NCBI RefSeq assembly: GCF_022448905.1
Contig: NZ_JAKVCW010000008.1
Location: forward strand, 1 to 64,000
Source: Shimia sp.
GTDB taxonomy: Bacteria; Pseudomonadota; Alphaproteobacteria; Rhodobacterales; Rhodobacteraceae
Direction of reading: 5' to 3'
Length of the DNA stretch: 64,000 nucleotides
Notes under the pieces: generated by a model
Databases searched by the model: none
The model's input: only the letters and a program-made list of their open reading frames with translations
What the model was told of the DNA's origin: nothing
Program-made: the position numbers and the translations under genes
Shown here: piece by piece, positions 49,877 through 58,232 of the stretch
Position numbering within the stretch: position 1 is the stretch's first letter
Layout: each line of letters begins with the position of its first letter

Positions 49877-51337
49877 ATGGCCATATCTGTCGAAACCTTC
49901 TTCCTCGCGCCCGGCTTTCAGGGCACACTTCAGGCGCAAATCCAGCAATTGATCGCAGAGGGCATCCTGTCCGGCCGCTTCCGTCGCGGCGAAAAACTCC
50001 CGTCCTCGCGCAAACTCGCCACCCACCTCGGCGTGTCACGCATCACTGTCACCCTCGCCTACACCGAGCTTCTGGCCAACGACTACCTGACTTCACGTGG
50101 CCGATCCGGCTACTACGTCAGCGAAAACGCCCCGGTTCCCCCATCTTTTGATCCACCTAAACCACGCGAAGACCGCATCGATTGGACCCGCGCTTTGGGG
50201 CGTCGCTTCACCGGCGGTGACACTCCGGACAAACCCAAAGACTGGGCCAACTACCGCTACCCTTTTGTTTACGGACAAACCGATCCCAGTCTTTTTGATC
50301 ACGCCAACTGGCGGCTCTGTGCTTTGCAGGCTTTGGGCCAAAAAGACTTCACCGCGCTCACTTCGGATTACTATGATCAGGACGACCCCGAGTTGGTCGA
50401 ATTCATCGCCCGCAACACGCTACCCCGTCGTGGCATCATCGCCCGCCCTGAAGAAATCCTGATCACCTTGGGTGCCCAAAACGCGCTCTGGATTGCTGCG
50501 CAGGTGCTGCTGACCCAGCGCCGCATGGCCGCAATCGAAAACCCCTGCTACCACGCCCTGCGCGACATTCTGAACCAATCGCGCTGCCATGTGGACGCCA
50601 TCAACGTAGACCGCGACGGCCTCAACCCCGACCTGATCCCCTCTGAAGCGGACGTGATTTTCACCACCCCCAGCCATCAATGCCCAACCACCGCCACCAT
50701 GCCGATGGCCCGCCGCCACGCCTTGCTGGAGCGTGCCCGCGACATCGACGCGCTGGTGGTCGAAGATGACTACGAATTTGAAATGTCCTTCCTTGACGCC
50801 CCCTCCCCGGCCTTGAAATCACTCGATACCGAAGGCCGTGTGATTTATGTGGGAAGCTTCTCCAAGTCGCTGTTTCCTGGCCTGCGTCTTGGATATCTGG
50901 TCGGCTCCGAAGCCTTCATCCGAGAAGCCCGCGCCCTGCGTGCCTCCGTCATTCGTCATCCTCCCGGCCACATCCAACGCACTGCCGCGTATTTCCTATC
51001 CCTTGGCCACTACGATGCCCTCATCCGCCGCATCCGCGAGGCCCTCAAAGCCCGCCGCGCCGTCATGCAGGACGCCATTGATCAATCAGGCCTGACCGTT
51101 GCGGGCAAAGGCGCCTTTGGCGGCTCATCTTTTTGGATGCAGGCCAACCCCGACGTCGACACTGAAATCTTGGCAGAAATCCTCAAATCCGAAGGTGTCC
51201 TCATCGAACCAGGTCATTCGTTTTTCACCGGCGAAACCCCACCAAAGAACTTCTACCGCCTCGGCTATTCCTCCATTCCCTCCGAACGCATCCCCGAGGG
51301 CGTGGCCCGGATCGCCCGCGCGCTTGGCTCTGGCTGA
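49877..51337 (+). CDS. tauR: Taurine catabolism regulator TauR (MocR/GntR family)
   Basis: A 486-residue MocR-type regulator: a GntR winged helix at about residues 15-80 (LIAEGILSGRFRRGEKLPSSRKLATHLGVSRITV) fused to a fold-type I aminotransferase-like domain (about 130-480). The PLP lysine is in SFSKSLFPGLRLGY and the aspartate in VVEDDYEFEMSF, so cofactor binding is likely. In Rhodobacter TauR activates tpa and xsc genes in response to taurine. The ATG at 49877 has no ribosome site and lies about 10 bp behind a -10-like sequence, so the mRNA may be leaderless. Direct repeats in front indicate autoregulation. Confidence 0.92.
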   Translation: MAISVETFFLAPGFQGTLQAQIQQLIAEGILSGRFRRGEKLPSSRKLATHLGVSRITVTLAYTELLANDYLTSRGRSGYYVSENAPVPPSFDPPKPREDRIDWTRALGRRFTGGDTPDKPKDWANYRYPFVYGQTDPSLFDHANWRLCALQALGQKDFTALTSDYYDQDDPELVEFIARNTLPRRGIIARPEEILITLGAQNALWIAAQVLLTQRRMAAIENPCYHALRDILNQSRCHVDAINVDRDGLNPDLIPSEADVIFTTPSHQCPTTATMPMARRHALLERARDIDALVVEDDYEFEMSFLDAPSPALKSLDTEGRVIYVGSFSKSLFPGLRLGYLVGSEAFIREARALRASVIRHPPGHIQRTAAYFLSLGHYDALIRRIREALKARRAVMQDAIDQSGLTVAGKGAFGGSSFWMQANPDVDTEILAEILKSEGVLIEPGHSFFTGETPPKNFYRLGYSSIPSERIPEGVARIARALGSG

Positions 51338-51338
51338 T

Positions 51339-51371
51339 CTGGACACATCCGGGCACCCCATCTGGCCCTAA
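51339..51371. promoter_or_regulatory. Candidate TauR site before xsc (direct repeats, 23-bp period)
   Basis: CTGGACACAT (51339-51348) and CTGGCCCTAA (51362-51371), same orientation and same 23-bp period as before tpa. It lies 80-113 bp before xsc, just behind the tauR stop. Confidence 0.55.
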
Positions 51372-51451
51372 CGCCAAATTGCCGCAGTTCGTACTTTCCA
51401 TGCAAAAGGAACGCCCACCGAAAGAGTCGGGCGCAGCATGGAGTTTGCCTC

Positions 51452-53233
51452 ATGAAAATGACCACCGAAGAAGCCTTTGTGAAAGTGCTTCAGCGCCACG
51501 GCATCGAGCATGCCTTTGGAATCATTGGCTCCGCCATGATGCCAATCTCAGATCTCTTCCCCAAAGCGGGCATCATGTTCTGGGACTGCGCCCACGAAGG
51601 CTCCGCTGGCATGATGAGCGACGGCTACACCCGCGCCACCGGCAAAATGTCGATGATGATCGCGCAAAACGGCCCCGGCATCACCAACTTCGTGACCGCC
51701 GTGAAAACCGCCTACTGGAACCACACGCCGCTGCTGCTGGTGACCCCACAGGCCGCCAATAAGACCATCGGTCAGGGTGGTTTTCAGGAAGTTGAGCAGA
51801 TGGCGCTGTTCAAAGACATGGTGGCCTATCAGGAAGAGGTCCGCGACCCGTCCCGTGTTGCGGAAGTCCTCACCCGTGTGATTGCCCAAGCCAAGCGCCT
51901 CTGTGGCCCGGCACAGCTCAACATCCCACGGGACATGTGGACTCAGGTGATCGACATCGACCTGCCCGATCCCATCGAATTTGAGGCTTCCTCCGGCGGC
52001 ACGTCTTCTGTGGCAGACGCGGCCAAACTGCTGTCTGAAGCTAAGAACCCGGTGATCCTCAACGGTGCCGGCACGGTCCTGTCTGAAGGTGGCATCCCAG
52101 CGTCCATCGCGCTGGCCGAACGCCTCGATGCGCCTGTGTGCGTGGGCTATCAGCACAACGACGCCTTCCCCGGCAACCACCCACTGTTTGCAGGCCCACT
52201 GGGCTACAACGGCTCCAAAGCGGGCATGGAACTCATCAAAGAGGCTGACGTTGTTCTGGCCCTTGGCACCCGCCTGAACCCATTCTCCACCCTGCCCGGC
52301 TACGGCATGGAGTATTGGCCAGCAGACGCAAAAATCATTCAGGTCGACATCAACCCCAACCGCATCGGCCTGACCAAGAAAGTCGAAGTGGGCATCGTTG
52401 GCGACGCCGCCAAAGTGGCCAATGGCATTCTGGAGCAACTCTCCGACACCGCAGGCGATGCAGGCCGCGAAGAGCGCAAAGCGCGCATTTCCAAAACCAA
52501 ATCCGCCTGGGCACAGCAACTGTCCTCGATGGACCACGAAGATGACGATCCGGGCACAACCTGGAACGAGCGCGCCCGCGCCGACAAACCAGACTGGATG
52601 TCCCCACGCATGGCCTGGCGCGCGATCCAATCCGCTCTGCCGCGCGAAGCCATCATCAGCTCCGACATCGGCAACAACTGCGCCATCGGCAACGCCTACC
52701 CCTCCTTTGAGGAAGGCCGCAAATACCTCGCCCCCGGCCTGTTTGGCCCCTGCGGCTACGGCCTGCCTGCCATCGTGGGCGCCAAAATCGGCCAGCCGGA
52801 TGTGCCGGTCTGCGGCTTTGCCGGTGACGGCGCCTTTGGCATCGCGGTCAACGAGCTGACCGCCATCGGCCGCGGCGAATGGCCTGCAGTGACCCAAATC
52901 GTCTTCCGCAACTACCAGTGGGGCGCTGAAAAACGGAACTCCACCCTGTGGTTTGACGACAACTTTGTGGGCACCGAACTGGACACCCAAGTGTCCTATG
53001 CTGGCATCGCGCAAGCCTGTGGCTTGCAAGGTGTTGTGGCCCGCACCATGGACGAGCTGACCGCCGCGTTGAACAAAGCCATCGACGATCAGATGAACCA
53101 CGGCAAGACAACGCTGATCGAAGCCATGATCAACCAGGAACTGGGTGAACCCTTCCGCCGCGACGCGATGAAAAAGCCTGTTTCCGTGGCCGGTATCGAC
53201 GCGGCTGACATGGTCAAACAGACCGGAAGCTGA
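51452..53233 (+). CDS. xsc: Sulfoacetaldehyde acetyltransferase
   Basis: A 593-residue thiamine diphosphate enzyme that cleaves sulfoacetaldehyde with phosphate into acetyl phosphate and sulfite. It has the three-domain layout of the acetolactate synthase family. The N-terminal part has FGIIGSAMMPISDLFPKAG and the cofactor-proton Glu region AHEGSAGMMSDGYTRATGK; the ThDP motif in the C-terminal domain is GFAGDGAFGIAVNEL, with NYQWGAEKRNS following. Length and these strings fit Xsc closely. GGAG precedes the ATG. pta begins 4 bp after its stop, so acetyl phosphate made here is at once available to the next enzyme. Confidence 0.97.
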   Translation: MKMTTEEAFVKVLQRHGIEHAFGIIGSAMMPISDLFPKAGIMFWDCAHEGSAGMMSDGYTRATGKMSMMIAQNGPGITNFVTAVKTAYWNHTPLLLVTPQAANKTIGQGGFQEVEQMALFKDMVAYQEEVRDPSRVAEVLTRVIAQAKRLCGPAQLNIPRDMWTQVIDIDLPDPIEFEASSGGTSSVADAAKLLSEAKNPVILNGAGTVLSEGGIPASIALAERLDAPVCVGYQHNDAFPGNHPLFAGPLGYNGSKAGMELIKEADVVLALGTRLNPFSTLPGYGMEYWPADAKIIQVDINPNRIGLTKKVEVGIVGDAAKVANGILEQLSDTAGDAGREERKARISKTKSAWAQQLSSMDHEDDDPGTTWNERARADKPDWMSPRMAWRAIQSALPREAIISSDIGNNCAIGNAYPSFEEGRKYLAPGLFGPCGYGLPAIVGAKIGQPDVPVCGFAGDGAFGIAVNELTAIGRGEWPAVTQIVFRNYQWGAEKRNSTLWFDDNFVGTELDTQVSYAGIAQACGLQGVVARTMDELTAALNKAIDDQMNHGKTTLIEAMINQELGEPFRRDAMKKPVSVAGIDAADMVKQTGS

Positions 53234-53237
53234 CCCC

Positions 53238-54281
53238 TTGAAGCCGCTCCGCCAGATACTTGGTGCCGCCAGCGGCTCTGACAAAATCATCGCCCTTTCT
53301 GAGGGCGATGATCCCCGCGTAGCTGAGGCTGCGCTCATGATCCGCAAAGAAAAAGTGGCCCGCGTGCTGCTGGTGGGGGACCCTCAAAAGATCGAAGACA
53401 ATCTCGCCAGTTGCGGCACGACCCCTGAGGAAGTTGCCGGCGACATCGAGATCCACGACCCCAACACCTCCCCACTGATTGACGAATTCCGCGAAACGTT
53501 GGTGTCTTTGCGCGCCCACAAAGGCATGACACCGGAAATAGCCTCCGCACAAGTCCGTCACAGACTGACCTATGCGGCCCTTCTGGTGCAAACCGGCCGC
53601 GCCCACGGCACCGTCGGCGGCGCCGCCGAAACCACGTCCGACACAGTCCGCACTGCCCTACAAATCATCGGCAAAGCGCCGGATGCGGCGATGGTCTCCT
53701 CGTTCTTTTTTATGCTCTACTGCAAGGAGCACCACACCGTAAAAGGCGCGCATATCTTTGCGGATTGTGGTCTTGTTGTGGACCCTGACGCAAATGAAAT
53801 GGCCGAAATTGCTCGTGCCTCGGCGGCGTCTTACCGGGCACTCACCGGCGAGACGCCACGCGTCGCCATGTTGTCTTTCTCAACGGCAGGTAGCGCAGAT
53901 CATCCCAAAGTGTCCAAGGTTGTGGCGGCCACGCATCTGGCCAAAGTCGCCGATCCTGATCTCATTATCGACGGAGAGCTTCAGTTCGACGCCGCCTTTG
54001 TGCCTGAGGTCGCCGCGTCAAAAGCCGAGAAATCTGCGCTTGGCGGCGCAGCCAACGTCTTTGTCTTCCCCAGCCTGAATGCCGGCAACCTAGGCTACAA
54101 AATCGCCCAGCGCGTTGGTGGGGCAACCGCCATTGGCCCGGTGCTGCAAGGCCTGGCCAAACCTGCCAATGACTTGTCCCGAGGATGTTCCGCTGAGGAT
54201 ATTTTGCACATGGTTGCCGTCACCGTCGCCCAATCTGATGCATTGGATCAGACCCAAAAGGCGCCGGAGGGGGCCGCATGA
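53238..54281 (+). CDS. pta: Phosphate acetyltransferase, Xsc-linked
   Basis: A 347-residue single-domain phosphotransacetylase that converts acetyl phosphate and CoA to acetyl-CoA. The core shows RLTYAALLVQTGRAHGTVGGAAETT, FFFMLYCKEH, IFADCGLVVDPDANEMAEIA, MLSFSTAGSADHPKV and VFVFPSLNAGNLGYKIAQRVGG, all standard for the PTA_PTB family. The start is TTG 53238, 4 bp behind xsc, with GGAAG 8 bases upstream inside the xsc end; no ATG is available before the fold begins. It is cotranscribed with xsc and is the pathway enzyme. A second, unlike copy follows tail to tail. Confidence 0.93.
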   Translation: MKPLRQILGAASGSDKIIALSEGDDPRVAEAALMIRKEKVARVLLVGDPQKIEDNLASCGTTPEEVAGDIEIHDPNTSPLIDEFRETLVSLRAHKGMTPEIASAQVRHRLTYAALLVQTGRAHGTVGGAAETTSDTVRTALQIIGKAPDAAMVSSFFFMLYCKEHHTVKGAHIFADCGLVVDPDANEMAEIARASAASYRALTGETPRVAMLSFSTAGSADHPKVSKVVAATHLAKVADPDLIIDGELQFDAAFVPEVAASKAEKSALGGAANVFVFPSLNAGNLGYKIAQRVGGATAIGPVLQGLAKPANDLSRGCSAEDILHMVAVTVAQSDALDQTQKAPEGAA

Positions 54282-54295
54282 CCCCCGCGCCTACA

Positions 54296-55147
54296 TCAAT
54301 CCAGCGCCAGCGTCACAACGGTCGCGGCCACAATATCCTGCGCGCTTGCCCCACGGCTAAGGTCGCACACCGGCTTTTTGAACCCTTGCAGGATTGGCCC
54401 CAAGGCTTGCGCGCCTCCCAATGCAACCGCCAATTTGTAAGCGATATTGCCCGCATCCAGATTCGGGAACACCAGCACATTTGCGTCGCCGGTCCCCGCG
54501 CCCTTACGCGCGGCCACGTCGGGGATCAGCGCGGCGTCACCTTGCACCGGCCCCGTGAAACCGCTCAACTCGGCCGCCTCGCGCACTTTGTCAACACTGG
54601 CACCCGCTCCGCTGGTGCCGGTGGAAAACGACAACAACGCCACCCGCGCCTCACCCAGCAAGGCTTCTCCGCTGCGCGCCGAGGCTGTGGCAATCGCCGC
54701 CAATCCTTCGGCATCAGGGTCCACCGTCAAACCGCAGTCGGCAAAGACCAACGACCGGCCATCCGGGAAATTCATCAAGAAAAAACTCGACGGCACGCTC
54801 ACCCCATCGGCCAAGCCAATCGACATGGAGGCCGCTTCGATCACACGCCGCGTTGGCGCTTCAGCACCCGCAGTCATCGCGTCGGCCTCACCGGCCGCAA
54901 CCATGGCCGCCGCCCGATAGAGCGGCTTCTCCACAAGACGTCGGGCGATCCGCTCTTTCATACCGCGCGTCTCGATCAGCGCCTGTACGTAGCGGTCGGT
55001 GTTGTCACCAAGCGTCATAGGCCGACACAGACCATCCCGATCCAGCGCCCGCATGGCTTCGGCTGTGCGCGGCTCTTTGTGTTCGGGGAACACCACCCGC
55101 GCGTTTTTCGCCGCCACCTTGGCCGACAGCGCATCCATAAACTTCAT
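54296..55147 (-). CDS. Second phosphotransacetylase-like protein (short form)
   Basis: A 283-residue PTA_PTB family protein on the opposite strand, ending 14 bp from the first pta. It shares the fold marks ([66 protein letters not shown]) but is clearly a different lineage and about 60 residues shorter, with less sequence between the N-terminal strand and the ALLV-like helix. It may be a phosphate acetyl- or acyltransferase of other chain length or direction. GGAGG precedes ATG 55147. Its start is only 32 bp from that of the divergent citrate synthase gene. Confidence 0.85.
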   Translation of the reverse strand: MKFMDALSAKVAAKNARVVFPEHKEPRTAEAMRALDRDGLCRPMTLGDNTDRYVQALIETRGMKERIARRLVEKPLYRAAAMVAAGEADAMTAGAEAPTRRVIEAASMSIGLADGVSVPSSFFLMNFPDGRSLVFADCGLTVDPDAEGLAAIATASARSGEALLGEARVALLSFSTGTSGAGASVDKVREAAELSGFTGPVQGDAALIPDVAARKGAGTGDANVLVFPNLDAGNIAYKLAVALGGAQALGPILQGFKKPVCDLSRGASAQDIVAATVVTLALD

Positions 55148-55179
55148 GTATACCTCCGCATACGCAACAGGAGCCATCC

Positions 55180-56313
55180 GTGACCGAAAACGTCAAGATC
55201 AACCGCGGCCTCAAGGGCATTTATTTCGAGCGTTCTGGCGTCTCCCATATCGATGGCGCCAAAGGCGAGCTGTCCTATCGAGGTTATTCCATCCACGACC
55301 TCGCCACGCAGTCTACATTTGAGGAAGTCTGCTACCTGCTGATCCACAGCGAGCTGCCCACCGAGACACAACTGGCTGAATTCGACGCCGCGCTCAAGGC
55401 CGCCCGCGAGCTGCCTGACCAAATCTTCGACATCATCCGCGCCACCAAAGACGGCCACCCTATGGACGTACTGCGCACCGCGGTCTCCGCCCTCGCCGCA
55501 CTGGAGGCAGATAGCCAGAACACTGGCACTGAAGCTTTTCTCGCCAACGGCCTGCGCCTAACCTCGCAAGTCCCGATGATCATCGCCGCGCATGAAAACA
55601 TCCGCAACGGCCGCGATCCGATCCCTGCGGACAAGACTCTGTCCCACGCCGCCAACTGGCTCTGGATGCTCAAGGGAGAGAAACCTTCCGAGGACGCCGC
55701 CAAACTGGCCGATGTCGACTTCATCCTACACGCCGAACACGGCGCCAACGCCAGCTCTTTTGCCGCCCGCGTCACCATTGGCACCGACACCAATCTGCAC
55801 GGCGGCGTCGTCACCGCGCTGTCCACTTTGGCAGGCCCCGCCCACGGCGGCGCAGCCGAAGACGTGATGAAAATGGTGCACGAGATCGGTACGCCCGACA
55901 ACGCCGCCGCCTACGTCAAAGCCAAGCGCAAAAACCGCGAGGCGGTCACCGGCTTTGGCCACCGCGTCTACCGCGCCGAAGACCCGCGCGCGCGCCACAT
56001 GCGCGACGGTGTGAAAAAACTTGGCGAAGAAATGGGCGCACCAGAGTGGTACGAAATCCTGCAAGGCGTGGTCGAAGCGATGAAGCCCTACGCCCGCCAT
56101 GGCCTCAACGTGAACGTCGATTTCTACTCCGGCGTGATCTACCAGTTGCACGGCATCCCGATGGATCTCTATGTGCCAATCTTCGCAATCGGCCGCATGC
56201 CGGGCTGGATCATCCAGTGTATCGACCAACAAGAAAGCAACATCCTCATCCGGCCACTGACGCTCTATAACGGCCCTGACATGCGCCCTTATACCCCGAT
56301 GAAAGACCGTTGA
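55180..56313 (+). CDS. Citrate synthase / 2-methylcitrate synthase family
   Basis: A 377-residue enzyme of the short citrate synthase type that condenses acetyl-CoA (or propionyl-CoA) with oxaloacetate. Catalytic His lie in [13 protein letters not shown] and [16 protein letters not shown], Asp in [16 protein letters not shown], and [17 protein letters not shown] is also conserved. The length is that of type I/methylcitrate enzymes rather than the 430-residue proteobacterial GltA, so both activities are possible. The start is GTG 55180 with AGGAG 7 bases upstream. Its place behind xsc-pta suggests it draws taurine-derived acetyl-CoA into the TCA cycle. It overlaps the following exporter gene at TGATG. 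Confidence 0.9.
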   Translation: MTENVKINRGLKGIYFERSGVSHIDGAKGELSYRGYSIHDLATQSTFEEVCYLLIHSELPTETQLAEFDAALKAARELPDQIFDIIRATKDGHPMDVLRTAVSALAALEADSQNTGTEAFLANGLRLTSQVPMIIAAHENIRNGRDPIPADKTLSHAANWLWMLKGEKPSEDAAKLADVDFILHAEHGANASSFAARVTIGTDTNLHGGVVTALSTLAGPAHGGAAEDVMKMVHEIGTPDNAAAYVKAKRKNREAVTGFGHRVYRAEDPRARHMRDGVKKLGEEMGAPEWYEILQGVVEAMKPYARHGLNVNVDFYSGVIYQLHGIPMDLYVPIFAIGRMPGWIIQCIDQQESNILIRPLTLYNGPDMRPYTPMKDR

Positions 56314-57068
56314 TGATCGACGCCCTCGCCCTGCCAACTGACCACTTTGTTTGGCTCATCCTGATTTGTTTCGTCGCCGGTATGGTGCGCGGGTTTTCAG
56401 GCTTTGCCTTATCTGCGGTTGTTATGGCGATCGCCGTGATGTTTCTCGCCCCCATAACACTGATCCCCATCCTTTGGTTTCAGGAGATGACCGCCTCCCT
56501 ACTGATGGTGCGCGGCGGTATGAAAGACGCCAACCGCCGCGTGGTCACCGGGCTGGTGCTAGGCTCGGCGTTTGGCCTGCCCATAGGTCTCAGCTTAACC
56601 CAGTCCCTGCCGGTCGACACCTCCAAATTGGTAGCTTTAAGCGTGATTGTTGTGCTTGCCGCGACGCAGCTCGCCAAACTGCGCCTGCCGGTCTTGGCCA
56701 CACGGCCAGGCCTCTGGGGATCGGGCATTTTGGCGGGCATCGTGACCGGCCTGGCCGGTGTTGGCGGCATGGTCGTTGCGCTCTATGTGTTAGCCTCCAA
56801 CGCCCCCGCCCGCGAAATGCGCGCCTCTCTGGTGATGTTCCTCTTTGCGTCTTCCGTCATTTCACTGGCAACCTTGACCTATTTTGGCGTGATGAACACC
56901 GAGTCCGCCCTGCGCGGCCTTGCATTAGCACCGGCATCCGCTCTGGGAGTTATCGCCGGTAAGTCCCTCTTCCGCCCCGCGTGGGAGCCATATTACAAAC
57001 CGTTTTGCCTCTGCCTGCTGATCGGATTGGCGACGCTGGGGATCCTCCGTCAGGGGATTGGTGCATGA
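56313..57068 (+). CDS. Sulfite exporter TauE/SafE family protein
   Basis: A 251-residue inner-membrane protein with seven to eight hydrophobic helices. The family mark is the paired motif CFVAGMVRGFSGFALSAVVM near the N terminus and GILAGIVTGLAGVGGMVVALYVLASN in the middle (residues about 135-160). TauE proteins are thought to export sulfite or other sulfonate breakdown products. The ATG overlaps the citrate synthase stop by one base and its own stop overlaps a 32-codon ORF by four, so translation is coupled through the run up to the YeiH-type gene. Location makes sulfite the best guess. Confidence 0.9.
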   Translation: MIDALALPTDHFVWLILICFVAGMVRGFSGFALSAVVMAIAVMFLAPITLIPILWFQEMTASLLMVRGGMKDANRRVVTGLVLGSAFGLPIGLSLTQSLPVDTSKLVALSVIVVLAATQLAKLRLPVLATRPGLWGSGILAGIVTGLAGVGGMVVALYVLASNAPAREMRASLVMFLFASSVISLATLTYFGVMNTESALRGLALAPASALGVIAGKSLFRPAWEPYYKPFCLCLLIGLATLGILRQGIGA

Positions 57069-57163
57069 CCAACATCCCTGACTTTACGGCACGTACGCAA
57101 CACGTCCTTGACCTACACGCTCAATCTGCCACAGCTTCTGCAAAGAAGGATTTCCGCGCGTGA
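57065..57163 (+). CDS. Possible 32-residue microprotein between two exporters
   Basis: A 32-codon ORF whose ATG overlaps the TauE stop (ATGA) and whose TGA overlaps the GTG start of the YeiH gene (GTGA). It carries the next gene's AAGGA ribosome site inside. The peptide is soluble and begins MTNIPDFTARTQHVLDLHAQ. It could be a real small protein or just a device that couples translation of the two transporters. I know no family for it. Confidence 0.45.
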   Translation: MTNIPDFTARTQHVLDLHAQSATASAKKDFRA

Positions 57164-58212
57164 CCCAAGCAGACAGAACAAGCTCCCAACCTGACCGCCT
57201 TACGCAGATCAAAATGCGTCTACGCGCGGATTTTGCCCGTTATTTCCCCGGCGTTGCGGTTGCCGTCACAGTTGCGGCCACGGCGCAATTGCTGTCTGAG
57301 CACCATGGCGCCCCCGCCATGTTGCTTGCCCTGCTGTTTGGCATTGCCCTCAATTTTTTGGGCGAGGAAGGCCGCACCGTTGAGGGCGTTGGCTTTGCCG
57401 CAAAAACAGTACTCCGCTTGGGCGTGGCCCTGCTTGGCGCCCGCATTTCAGCGATGATGGTCATGGAACTGGGCTGGCAACTGTTGCTGCTCATCATCCT
57501 CGGCGTGGTGGCGACAATCCTTTTTGGTCTGCTCGTAGCCCCTTTGTTCGGTCACAAATGGCGCTTCTCTACGCTCACTGCCAGCTCCGTTGCCATCTGC
57601 GGCGCCTCTGCTGCCATGGCCGTGGCTGCAATCTTGCCCAAAGACGCCCGTTCTGAGGAACGCCTGCTCTTCACCGTCATGGGCGTCACCGTTATGTCCA
57701 CCATTGCCATGATCGCGTATCCGCCGTTGGTGGAAGTCTTCGGGCTCAACGATCAAATGGCGGGCGTCTTCCTTGGCGGCACCATCCATGATGTCGCCCA
57801 GGTTGCTGGTGCCGGCTTCTCTATCAGCCAAGAGGCAGGCGACACCGCCGTACTGGTCAAGCTGATCCGAGTCGCCATGCTGGCCCCAGTGGTTCTGATC
57901 ACCTCCATGCTGATCCGCACCTTTGCTGAAGCCCCCACATCCGGCGAGCGCCCGCCAGTTTTGCCGGGCTTTGTGGTCGGTTTCCTTGCTCTCGCAGCTC
58001 TGAATTCGCTTGGTTTCATTCCCGCCTTTCTTTCTGACCTGCTGGGCGAAACCTCTCGTTATCTCCTGCTCACCGCCGTCGCGGCTGTGGGCATGAAAAC
58101 CAACCTCAAACAGGTGCTCGGCGTCGGCGGCGCAGCCATCGCGCTCATCTTTGTCGAAACCCTCTTCATCGCAGGCTTCATTCTCGCGGGGATTTACTTG
58201 CTCACCGGATAA
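57160..58212 (+). CDS. YeiH family putative sulfate exporter (UPF0324)
   Basis: A 350-residue membrane protein with about ten hydrophobic helices. Family marks are MLLALLFGIALNFLGEEGRTVEGVGFAAKTVLRLGVALLGARIS (about 54-97), ASSVAICGASAAMAVAAILP and GGTIHDVAQVAGAGFSISQEAG. The family is commonly labelled putative sulfate exporter because it sits in sulfonate and sulfite clusters; transport has not been well shown. The start is GTG 57160 with AAGGA about 9 bases upstream. It lies 20 bp before soeA, so the cell encodes the export step next to the sulfite oxidase. Confidence 0.88.
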   Translation: MTQADRTSSQPDRLTQIKMRLRADFARYFPGVAVAVTVAATAQLLSEHHGAPAMLLALLFGIALNFLGEEGRTVEGVGFAAKTVLRLGVALLGARISAMMVMELGWQLLLLIILGVVATILFGLLVAPLFGHKWRFSTLTASSVAICGASAAMAVAAILPKDARSEERLLFTVMGVTVMSTIAMIAYPPLVEVFGLNDQMAGVFLGGTIHDVAQVAGAGFSISQEAGDTAVLVKLIRVAMLAPVVLITSMLIRTFAEAPTSGERPPVLPGFVVGFLALAALNSLGFIPAFLSDLLGETSRYLLLTAVAAVGMKTNLKQVLGVGGAAIALIFVETLFIAGFILAGIYLLTG

Positions 58213-58232
58213 ACGCGCCCAAGGGAGGCCAG

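Noticed and set aside
51548..53347. 599-codon minus-strand frame opposite xsc
   Set aside because: Long only because strong GC3 bias removes stops on the other strand; the plus-strand frame is a clear Xsc.
54268..54286. GGGGG/CCCCC hairpin between the two pta genes as terminator
   Set aside because: Only a 5-bp stem, lies mostly in coding sequence and has no T-run.
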